Origin: Candidatus Methanoperedens sp.
GTDB taxonomy: Archaea; Halobacteriota; Methanosarcinia; Methanosarcinales; Methanoperedenaceae
Reading direction: 5' to 3'
NCBI GenBank assembly: GCA_012026835.1
Contig: VEPN01000028.1
Coordinates: 1-38,282 of the forward strand
DNA length: 38,282 nt
Position 1 is the stretch's first letter; each line of letters opens with the position of its first letter. Below are positions 29,492 to 36,857 of this stretch, in pieces. The translations under genes were made by a program, and so were the position numbers. The notes below the pieces were generated by a model. The model saw only the letters and a program-made list of their open reading frames with translations. It did no database searches and was not told where the DNA came from.

Positions 29492-32230
29492 TTACCATGG
29501 TTTTCCTGTTCCTGCCCACGGCACATTATTCTGCGGACGATTGAATAGCGGGTCTATGAATAACCAATAACCATGGCCCTGTTTCAGGGCGGTACTATTC
29601 GTTAACCCTGCTCCCGTGAAAGTCTGTGGATTCGTCACATTTTCATAGGATATCAGTATTGAATAATATTTGCCTACCTGATTATCCTCCAGGCCCGCGA
29701 AGAGATCGCCTGCAGTTATGTTAGCCTCTGGATTGTCATCTCTGTTTGCGTTCACACCTATCAGGTTCCAGCCTTCATAGAGATTCCTTTGTGGCGGGGA
29801 TGAAACTACGGTTGTATCTGCAATGAACCCGAGGCTCTGGTTGGTTGCTGTGACATTGATCCAGTATCCGAACAGTGGTTGTATAATTGTCGGTGTTGAG
29901 AAACTGGCGTTTACCGGGTCGTAACTGAAAACCGCATTGTACTGCACATTCTGTAATACCTCTGAGACATTGTTGGATCTGGCATTGTTTGGAATCGATA
30001 CCAGGTTCCATCCTTTCTCCAGCGGGAATACCCTGTCTGCGAACATAATCGTTGTATTGCCTGTAATATTTCCGCTCGTTGCTGTTACATCCACTAACTG
30101 GGCGATGCTTGATGTGATTGTCATCGTAGCCACCCCGTTCGTGAAGCTTACATTCATCGGAGATGATGTTACTGCGCTTACATTATCTGCAGCAATGGTT
30201 ATGTTGGCAGTCCCGCTGTGAAGGGTCTGCGGATTGGTGCCGCTGAGGGCAGTGATAGTTATTGTTATCATGCTCCCTTTGAGAGCGGCGGTTGCATTGG
30301 GTTTGAGTTCCAGGGCAGTTACTGCTGTTGATAATACCGTCACATTAGCTGTTCCCGTGATATTACCGCTTGTTGCACTTATTGTCGTATTGCCAGGTGC
30401 CAGGGCAGTGAACATGCCTGTAGTCTCATTGGTTGCATTGATTGTACCCACCGTTGTGTCGCTGCTGCTCCATGTTATAGTTGCGTTAACCGGATTGCCT
30501 GATTGATCCATTGGAGTAGCTATGAAGTTCACGGTAGCCCCCGAAAGTACGGATGTCGTTGCCGGTGTAACTACTATCGTATTTACTCCGGGTACGGGTG
30601 TTGTTGATAATACGGTCACATTAGCTGTCCCTGTTAGATTACCGCTTGTTGCACTTATTGTCGTGTTACCAGGTGCCAGAGCAGTGAAAATGCCTGTCGT
30701 CTCATTGGTTGCATTGATTGTACCCACAGTTGTGTTGCTGCTACTCCATGTTATGGTTGCATTAATCGGATTACCCGATTGATCTGAGGCTGTAAAGTTC
30801 ACAATATCTCCCGAAAGTACGGATGTCGCTGCTGGTGTAACTATTATCGTGCCTGTTCCGGGTACTGGTGTTGTTGATAATACAGTCACATTTGCGGTTC
30901 CCGTTAGATTACCGCTTGTTGCACTTACCGTTGTATTGCCAGGAGCTATAGCCGTGAATACGCCTGTGGCTGTATCTATCGACCCAACAGTAGTATTGCT
31001 GCTGCTCCATGTTATGGTTGCATTAATCGGATTACCCGATTGATCTGAGGCTGTGAAATTCACAACATCCCCTGAAAATACAGACGTTGTTGCTGGTGTA
31101 ACTACTATCGTGCCTGTTCCGGGTGTTCCCGGCTGCACGATCCAATTCCACATTTGGCTGACTTCGCCGTTTGTATTGTTTGCGACAGCAGTAACATTCC
31201 ATGTTCCCTGGGCTGCGCTCGTGTTTGTATAGCTTGATGCTGCAACATTCGTATCAGACAGCACCTGTGTGCCGTTGATTAACCATGTCACGTTTACTGT
31301 CTGGTTAACAGTGATGCTGAATGTCCTCGTTGCCCCGACTGTGTCTGTAACCGTTGGAGTGGCTGGAACAGGAGGAGTAGGACTTATGCTGATGATTGAA
31401 GGCAGACCTCCTGCCTGCGTGGCAGGGCTTACATTCCATGTCCAGGCCTGCGTTGCTGTGCCATTTGCATTGCTTGCGACAGCAGTAACATTCCATGTTC
31501 CCTGGACTGCACTGGTGTTCGTATAGTTTGATTCTGTAACACCCATATCTGACTGCACCTGTGAGCCATTAATTGACCATGTTACATTAACTGTCTGGTT
31601 GGCCGTGATGCCAAAAGTCCTTGTGGCCCCTGGCGTATCAGACACCATTGAGGTGGCCGGGCTGGCTGTTATATTAGGTGCATTGGCTCCTGCTGGAGAT
31701 GCCTGCACAGTTATGTTGATGTCTTTGAAGTCGGTTTCCTTTGGAACAGAAGCATTGGTGTCAGAAGCATTGGTGTCAGAAGCATTGGTGTCAGAAGCAT
31801 TGGTGCCAGCAGTACTAGCTCCTCTGGAGGCATATACTCTGACTGTATAATTTCCCGGTACTGTCGGTGCAGTTAACGTGGAGTTTGCTGTGCCGCTTGG
31901 AGTAGCTTCCATAGAAGCAGGTATTCGTGGAGTTGCTCTAAACAGAAGATTATCTCTTGTGAGGCCAATACTGCTGAAATCCGTTGGCCAGTTAACTTCT
32001 GTCCTGTCCTCAGGATTTCCCCCGCTCCAGGTCATATTTACCTTGAAAGCCTGACCCGGATTGACAGTAAGTGTTGAAGTAACATCCGTGGTAATGTTGA
32101 TCGTAGTTGGCGGGTATGCATGACACCCGGCGGTGTTACACGCCAATGTCTGTCCCGGAGTTGCACCAGCCGTCGATATCCCGGCTATCATCAGTATTAC
32201 TAACATCGCTAATATATAGCTTATTTTCAT
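29492..32230 (-). CDS. Large secreted Ig-repeat surface protein with a CX4CH heme-like motif
   Basis: A 912-residue extracellular protein. The signal peptide is at residues 1-23. Immediately after it, C31, C36 and H37 form CX4CH (ACNTAGCHAYPP), a variant heme c motif, within a domain (TEVNWPTDFSSIGLTRDN) similar to those in cytochrome-like archaeal proteins. Then come a repeated SDTNA linker (four units), two similar Ig-like modules (about 200-370; TVNVTWSINGSQV and its copy), three near-identical Big_2-type modules (about 370-630; ITWSSSNTTVG, GNTTVSATSGNLTG), another Ig-like part, and a C-terminal region with two WNL motifs (KGWNLVSIP; EGWNLIGV). There are many NxT/NxS sites. No C-terminal membrane anchor is visible, so it is secreted or S-layer associated. 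Redox activity is inference. Confidence 0.8.
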   Translation of the reverse strand: MKISYILAMLVILMIAGISTAGATPGQTLACNTAGCHAYPPTTINITTDVTSTLTVNPGQAFKVNMTWSGGNPEDRTEVNWPTDFSSIGLTRDNLLFRATPRIPASMEATPSGTANSTLTAPTVPGNYTVRVYASRGASTAGTNASDTNASDTNASDTNASVPKETDFKDINITVQASPAGANAPNITASPATSMVSDTPGATRTFGITANQTVNVTWSINGSQVQSDMGVTESNYTNTSAVQGTWNVTAVASNANGTATQAWTWNVSPATQAGGLPSIISISPTPPVPATPTVTDTVGATRTFSITVNQTVNVTWLINGTQVLSDTNVAASSYTNTSAAQGTWNVTAVANNTNGEVSQMWNWIVQPGTPGTGTIVVTPATTSVFSGDVVNFTASDQSGNPINATITWSSSNTTVGSIDTATGVFTAIAPGNTTVSATSGNLTGTANVTVLSTTPVPGTGTIIVTPAATSVLSGDIVNFTASDQSGNPINATITWSSSNTTVGTINATNETTGIFTALAPGNTTISATSGNLTGTANVTVLSTTPVPGVNTIVVTPATTSVLSGATVNFIATPMDQSGNPVNATITWSSSDTTVGTINATNETTGMFTALAPGNTTISATSGNITGTANVTVLSTAVTALELKPNATAALKGSMITITITALSGTNPQTLHSGTANITIAADNVSAVTSSPMNVSFTNGVATMTITSSIAQLVDVTATSGNITGNTTIMFADRVFPLEKGWNLVSIPNNARSNNVSEVLQNVQYNAVFSYDPVNASFSTPTIIQPLFGYWINVTATNQSLGFIADTTVVSSPPQRNLYEGWNLIGVNANRDDNPEANITAGDLFAGLEDNQVGKYYSILISYENVTNPQTFTGAGLTNSTALKQGHGYWLFIDPLFNRPQNNVPWAGTGKPW
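30327..31125 (-). repeat. Three near-identical ~270-bp DNA repeats encoding Big_2-type Ig modules
   Basis: Sequence starting with GTTGATAATAC.GTCACATTAGC recurs at about 30327, 30603 and 30872 (plus-strand reading). Copies have a period of roughly 270-276 bases and share long stretches nearly base for base. They encode the tandem Ig modules of the surface protein. Nucleotide-level identity suggests recent duplication or gene conversion. Confidence 0.85.
31748..31807 (-). repeat. Four tandem 15-bp repeats encoding SDTNA linker units
   Basis: AGAAGCATTGGTGTC (plus-strand reading) occurs four times head-to-tail; the fourth differs by one base. In the coding strand it gives D-T-N-A-S units, a hydrophilic, probably flexible and glycosylatable linker. 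In-frame 15-bp units could vary in number between strains. Confidence 0.9.
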
Positions 32231-32479
32231 TTTATTTTCCCCCTTTATTCATTTCATCTTTCCCCTTTGATATTATCGGAATTGTTCACTTCGTATCAGT
32301 AAATCTTATCCCGTTGTTTTTTTCCGATGAACAAAATCAACACGGCGTCTGCCATGAAAATTTAATCACCATATTCGAATACGAATTGAAACGCTCCCTG
32401 TTAATTTCGTATGAATCTCTCTATTTATAAACATTGCGATGTTTAAGTAATCTTCATAAAATTTTTTCAACCAAATCTA

Positions 32480-32488
32480 TTTAAATAA
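32480..32488 (+). promoter_or_regulatory. TATA box of topA
   Basis: TTTAAATAA lies 35-43 bases upstream of the ATG at 32523, predicting a start site about 15 bases before that ATG. The upstream in-frame TTG at 32490 would lie inside the core promoter, so the ATG is the better start. Confidence 0.45.
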
Positions 32489-32522
32489 GTTGCAGTCTAA
32501 TCCAGACAGCGCTGAGGATACG

Positions 32523-34586
32523 ATGCATCTCATCATAACAGAGAAACATGACACTGCCAAGAGAATAGCAGCTATACTATCTGATAAGAAGCCTGCAAAG
32601 GAGAGGGTGAACGGTGTCGATGTCTATAAACTCGATGGCAAAGCTGTCATAGGTCTTTCAGGCCACATAGTCGAAGTGGATTTCCCTAAGGACTATAACA
32701 ACTGGCAGAAAACAGACCTGAAAGAGCTTGTACACGCCGATGTGGTGATGAACCCCACACATGCCAATATCGTGACGGCACTGCGGAAACTCGGAAAAGA
32801 ATCTGAGCATCTCACCATAGCCACAGACTACGACAGGGAGGGAGAGCTTATCGGCGTGGAAGCGCTGAACTTAATAAAGAAAGTAAAGCCCGATATACCT
32901 GCCGACCGCGTGCATTACAGCACCATAACCCCTGCAGAAATAAAAAAAGCATTTTCCAGTCCGACAAAGATTGATTTTAACCTCGCGGCTGCAGGTGAAT
33001 CAAGGCAGGTCATCGACCTGATATGGGGTGCTGTCCTGACCAGGTTTGTTTCCCTGAGTTCAGGCAGGCTCGGGGATAAGTTCCTCTCAGTGGGCAGGGT
33101 GCAGTCGCCCACGCTTGCCATAATAGTGAACCGTGAGAAGGAACGTGAAGCCTTCGTGCCCGTGCCTTACTGGGAGCTCTTTGCGAATCTTGCAAACGGC
33201 GGAGAATTCGAGGCCCAGCATAAGAAAGGACGATTCCTGGACAAGGCCGAAGCTGAAGGAATCCTTGCGAAACTCGGCAAAACCGGCACAGTAAAAAGTA
33301 TCGACCTGGGTAAAAGAAATGAAAAGCCTCCAACTCCTTTTAATACCACTGAATTCCTGCGCGCAGCAAGCGCCATCGGCGTCTCTGCGGCAAATGCCAT
33401 GAGGATAGCTGAATACCTTTATGTTAACGGGTTCATCTCATACCCGCGTACGGATAATACGGTTTATCCCCAGACCCTTGATACCAGAAGCATTATCGAA
33501 TCCTTCCTGAACACTGAATTCCGCAAATATGCAGAGAAGCTGCTTTCAGGAAATCTTACACCCACGAGAGGTAAGAAAGAAACAACAGACCACCCGCCGA
33601 TACATCCTGCCACCCCGGTCAAAAGAGGCGACCTTAAGGAAGATGAATGGAAGATTTATGAACTTGTGGTCAGGCGGTTCTTTGCCACTTTCGCCGGAGA
33701 GACGCAATGGGAGACAATGGCGGTTATCGTGGATATTAGTGGCGAGGAATTCGGGGCAAACGGTGCAAGACTTACGGAGCCGGGATGGAGATGGTATTAT
33801 TCCTATAATGTGCCGCAAGACAGGATACTCCCGAAGCTCAGGGAAGGCCAGGTCTTGAAAGTTATAGATGTTAATCTCATCGGAAAAGAAACACAACCTC
33901 CTTCAAGATATGGCCAGGGACACCTCATAAAGATAATGGAGGACTTGGGGCTGGGGACAAAATCAACGCGCCATGAGATAATATCCAAGCTGTATTCACG
34001 GGCATACGTTCACGGGAACCCCCTGCAGCCCACAAAGACCGCTTATGCTGTGATCGAGGCGCTTGAGAAGTATGCCAGCACTATCACAAAACCCGACATG
34101 ACAAGCAAACTGGAGATAGATATGGATGAAATATCCGAAGGCAAGATCACAGAGGAGTACGTTATCAAAGAATCCAGGGACATGCTTGGCGAGGTTTTTA
34201 AAGACATGTCAAAGAACCAGGAACTGATAAGCGAATCCCTCAGGAACGGCCTCTATGAGGACAGGATAATAGGTACGTGCCAGAAATGTTCCTCTGACCT
34301 GATAATCCGCAAATCCAGAAAAGGCTCAAGATTCATAGGATGCTCATCTTACCCTAAATGTGATTTTACCCTCCCGTTGCCAAAGAGCGGCCAGATAATC
34401 GTTACAGATAAGCAGTGTAATGACCACGGTCTTTATTTCATCAAGATAATAAACAAAGGAAAACGCCCGTGGGACGTAGGCTGTCCACACTGCAATTTTA
34501 TCGAGTGGCAAAAGAAGCTTGAGGAAGAGAAGAAAAACGGCACTGTAAAAAAAGAAGATAAGACCGCTAAAGAGACGAAAAAATAA
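32523..34586 (+). CDS. topA: DNA topoisomerase IA (archaeal type)
   Basis: A type IA topoisomerase of 687 residues, relaxing negatively supercoiled DNA by transient single-strand cleavage. The Toprim domain starts at once with MHLIITEKHDTAKRIAAIL; its metal residues are in TDYDREGELIG. The active-site tyrosine is Y307 in GFISYPRTDNTVYP, and RQVIDLIWGAVLTRF and DHPPIHP are conserved. The C-terminus has two zinc-finger-like modules (CQKC...CSSYPKC; CNDH...CPHC) and a lysine-rich tail. A TTG at 32490 is open, but the ATG at 32523 follows a GAGG Shine-Dalgarno and fits the TATA position. The 290-base gap to the left contains AT-rich promoter DNA for this gene and for the divergent surface-protein gene; no other gene is seen in it. 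Confidence 0.95.
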   Translation: MHLIITEKHDTAKRIAAILSDKKPAKERVNGVDVYKLDGKAVIGLSGHIVEVDFPKDYNNWQKTDLKELVHADVVMNPTHANIVTALRKLGKESEHLTIATDYDREGELIGVEALNLIKKVKPDIPADRVHYSTITPAEIKKAFSSPTKIDFNLAAAGESRQVIDLIWGAVLTRFVSLSSGRLGDKFLSVGRVQSPTLAIIVNREKEREAFVPVPYWELFANLANGGEFEAQHKKGRFLDKAEAEGILAKLGKTGTVKSIDLGKRNEKPPTPFNTTEFLRAASAIGVSAANAMRIAEYLYVNGFISYPRTDNTVYPQTLDTRSIIESFLNTEFRKYAEKLLSGNLTPTRGKKETTDHPPIHPATPVKRGDLKEDEWKIYELVVRRFFATFAGETQWETMAVIVDISGEEFGANGARLTEPGWRWYYSYNVPQDRILPKLREGQVLKVIDVNLIGKETQPPSRYGQGHLIKIMEDLGLGTKSTRHEIISKLYSRAYVHGNPLQPTKTAYAVIEALEKYASTITKPDMTSKLEIDMDEISEGKITEEYVIKESRDMLGEVFKDMSKNQELISESLRNGLYEDRIIGTCQKCSSDLIIRKSRKGSRFIGCSSYPKCDFTLPLPKSGQIIVTDKQCNDHGLYFIKIINKGKRPWDVGCPHCNFIEWQKKLEEEKKNGTVKKEDKTAKETKK

Positions 34587-34607
34587 GACCTTGAATATCG
34601 AAACGTT

Positions 34608-34829
34608 TCATTTCTTTTTCCTGATTTTTATCCTGATAAAATTACCCTCATCTTCAATACTTACAACTTCCTGGTCGTGAATCTTGCTCCATTTCGGTAT
34701 TGTTTCTTTTGCTGTCTGGTCATCGGTTATAACCTCAAGTTCCTCACCAGGCTTCATCTCAGACATCTTCCGTTTTACATAAAAAAGCGGGAGCGGGCAT
34801 ACTTTGCCCCTGACATCAAGTTTTTCCAT
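34608..34829 (-). CDS. TusA/SirA-like sulfur carrier protein
   Basis: A 73-residue TusA-family (SirA-like) protein. The active cysteine C11 lies in the family motif DVRGKVCPLPLFYVKRKM; EELEVITDDQTAKETIPKW is the second conserved strand-helix. TusA proteins carry persulfide sulfur for tRNA thiolation, iron-sulfur or molybdenum cofactor assembly. The frame is open to a GTG at 34868, whose GTGA overlaps the stop of the moeA-like gene, but the extra 13 residues do not belong to the family, so the internal ATG at 34829 is preferred. Placement after a molybdenum cofactor gene suggests a role in sulfuration for cofactor maturation. This is inference. Confidence 0.85.
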   Translation of the reverse strand: MEKLDVRGKVCPLPLFYVKRKMSEMKPGEELEVITDDQTAKETIPKWSKIHDQEVVSIEDEGNFIRIKIRKKK

Positions 34830-34864
34830 GTAAATATATCGTTTTTGATGATATTTTAATTTTG

Positions 34865-36778
34865 TCACTTTTGGACTATTTCCCCTGTCCTCTCATATGC
34901 CCGAAGGCCGGAAGGCAACTTTTCCCTGAATTCGTCCGAGCGCAGCGCCTCGAGGAATTTCTTTATCTCCCTTGCTCCAAGAAGTTCTTTGCGAATCACG
35001 AAATCATATTCTTCGTCCGCGATTTTGATGAATTTAAGCCCATTAAGTTCGGCTACCGTGCGTATGCCCACACCTGCATCAGCCTTTTCGAGCCGGACTG
35101 CCGAGGCGACAGCGCTGTGTGTTTTTGCCTCTGTATGATAACCTTCTATACTTTCGGCCAGTTCCTCAAATAGGAGACCTTTTTGTTCCGCTATCTTTTG
35201 CAGCTTTAAGTCGGTCAGTACCCGTGTTCCTGAACCCGTGTTCCTGTTGATGAACTTCATATTGACCAAATCTTCAAGTCCCCTGATGCTGCTATCCTTT
35301 CTTACTATCAAACCCTGCTCCCTCAGGTATCCTTTGACGACTACTGCATCATGGATACCGAACCTCTCCAGGAAAGGAATATTGTACACACCCGACTCAT
35401 CAAGGAGATGCACACCGGCTATATCGGCTGTGCCGCTTCGGATAGCGCTTAAGCCCCCTGATGAGCCTGCATTGATCACCCGCATTTTCAATTCCATGAT
35501 ATCCGTAAGTGTATCCAGCCCGAGACAATGGCTTCCTACGAAAAGAAGGTCATAGGTTTCAAGTTTCCCGAAAAGGGTGACCTCCACGCTCTCGCCCGCC
35601 TCTATCATTTCCATATTCCCGGGGATCTCAATGAACCCATCAGCTTCCGATAGCGTTGTTATGGCGCCTGAACCTTTTTCGATCGGATAAGCCCCTCCCC
35701 TGACGATACTGACGGGAAGAAGCTGGCTTCGTCCACCGGAGCGTACGCGGGAGGCCAGTTTTGCCTTCATTTTGATGCGTTCTTCCATTTTCCCTGTGGC
35801 TCTTCTTATGACAGGAGCAACAAATTCATTAAAGATCGTAAGCGCTGATGCCGGATATCCCGGAAGGCCAAAAACCGGTTTCCCGAACACAGTCCCTATG
35901 ATAGCAGGCTTTCCGGGTTTTATGTCTATCCCGTGGGCAAGGATATCTCCGTGCCCGCCGATTATCTTATACATGATATCGCCCGAGCCTGCCGAAGTGC
36001 TTCCTGATGTAAGGATGATGTCACATTCTTTTCCTGCTTTTTCCAGGGTGTTTTTCATAAGAGCCTCATCGTCCCTTATTATGCCGTAATTAACAGGGAT
36101 GCCGCCGCATTCTTTTATAGCAGATGACAATGAAAAAGAATTGATATCGTATATCCTTCCGGGTTTTAATTCGTTCCCCGGCTTTTCAAGCTCATCTCCT
36201 GTTGAGATCATGCCGACATTCAGGCTATAGATATTTACTGTTTTCCTGCCCACGGCAGCAAGGACGCCGATATCCCTGGAACCAAGAAGTGTCCCTTTTT
36301 TCAGCACACGCTCGCCTGCCATTATATCCGAGCCTGCGTGCATTACATTCTCGTTGACCGAGACCGGGCGAAAGACCTTGATATTATCCCCCCCTGCACC
36401 AGTATATTCCACCATCACCACGGCATCGGCACCGGACGGCATGACAGCACCTGTTGCTATCTCAACCGCCTCTCCATTTCTTATATGGATATCGGGGTTT
36501 GTCCCTGCCGGGATCGAACCCGTAAGCTTCAGTTGCACAGGTCTGTCTTCACGCGCCTGGTATGTATCCCTGGCATTGACAGCGTAGCCATCCATCGAAG
36601 CCCTGTTAAAAGGCGGCACATCGACCCTGGATATTACGTCTTCGGCAAGAACAAATCCTGATGCATTTTCAATATCGATCCGGATAGTACGGGGCATGAT
36701 ATCGAGACCGAGACTTTTGATGATGTCGTTCGCTTCATCCTTCGTGACAAGTTGCCTGAATTCTTTTCTCACATGCAT
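34865..36778 (-). CDS. moeA: MoeA-like molybdopterin molybdenumtransferase fused to a molybdate-binding domain
   Basis: A 637-residue protein of two parts. Residues about 1-405 are MoeA (FNRASMDGYAV; IATGAVMPSGADAVV; TSGSTSAGSGDIMYKII; GLPGYPASALTIFN), which inserts molybdenum (or tungsten) into molybdopterin. Residues about 415-637 are a periplasmic-binding-like domain (FVGSHCLGLDTL; NAGSSGGLSAIRSGTADIAGVHLLDESG; INRNTGSGTRVLTD), as found in archaeal MoeA fusions with a domain related to LysR/ModE-linked molybdate sensors (COG1910). The fusion may channel or sense molybdate. Its stop overlaps the longer frame of the TusA-like gene by 4 bases, so the two are probably co-expressed. A TATA-like TTTTAATTAAAG lies about 12-23 bases upstream of the ATG. 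Confidence 0.94.
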   Translation of the reverse strand: MHVRKEFRQLVTKDEANDIIKSLGLDIMPRTIRIDIENASGFVLAEDVISRVDVPPFNRASMDGYAVNARDTYQAREDRPVQLKLTGSIPAGTNPDIHIRNGEAVEIATGAVMPSGADAVVMVEYTGAGGDNIKVFRPVSVNENVMHAGSDIMAGERVLKKGTLLGSRDIGVLAAVGRKTVNIYSLNVGMISTGDELEKPGNELKPGRIYDINSFSLSSAIKECGGIPVNYGIIRDDEALMKNTLEKAGKECDIILTSGSTSAGSGDIMYKIIGGHGDILAHGIDIKPGKPAIIGTVFGKPVFGLPGYPASALTIFNEFVAPVIRRATGKMEERIKMKAKLASRVRSGGRSQLLPVSIVRGGAYPIEKGSGAITTLSEADGFIEIPGNMEMIEAGESVEVTLFGKLETYDLLFVGSHCLGLDTLTDIMELKMRVINAGSSGGLSAIRSGTADIAGVHLLDESGVYNIPFLERFGIHDAVVVKGYLREQGLIVRKDSSIRGLEDLVNMKFINRNTGSGTRVLTDLKLQKIAEQKGLLFEELAESIEGYHTEAKTHSAVASAVRLEKADAGVGIRTVAELNGLKFIKIADEEYDFVIRKELLGAREIKKFLEALRSDEFREKLPSGLRAYERTGEIVQK

Positions 36779-36822
36779 TTACATGAGGCTTTAATTAAAA
36801 TGTTTATCTGTTTCAGAAAGGT

Positions 36823-36830
36823 ATTTATAA
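36823..36830 (+). promoter_or_regulatory. TATA box of the nucleotide-sugar dehydrogenase gene
   Basis: ATTTATAA lies immediately before the ATG at 36831, which is too close for that codon to be in the message, but 27-35 bases before the ATG at 36858. This favours the downstream start with a very short leader. Confidence 0.45.
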
Positions 36831-36857
36831 ATGCAATATATTAATAAAACTGAAATT

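Noticed and set aside
30327-31807. Possible CRISPR array in the repetitive region
   Set aside because: The repeats are long, contiguous or in-frame coding units without unique spacers; they encode Ig modules and a linker.
29775-31850. Several plus-strand ORFs rich in valine/leucine opposite the surface-protein gene
   Set aside because: They are antisense shadows of the repeat-rich coding strand, recur with each repeat, and have no independent start signals.
32107-32430. 107-codon plus-strand ORF in the gap before topA
   Set aside because: Its first third is antisense to the signal peptide and heme-like region of the surface protein, the rest covers promoter DNA, and no ribosome binding site or family pattern is seen.
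34600-34609. GAAACGTTTC palindrome between topA and the TusA-like gene as a bidirectional terminator
   Set aside because: The 10-bp palindrome leaves almost no loop, and only one side has a T-run. Too weak to call as a terminator.
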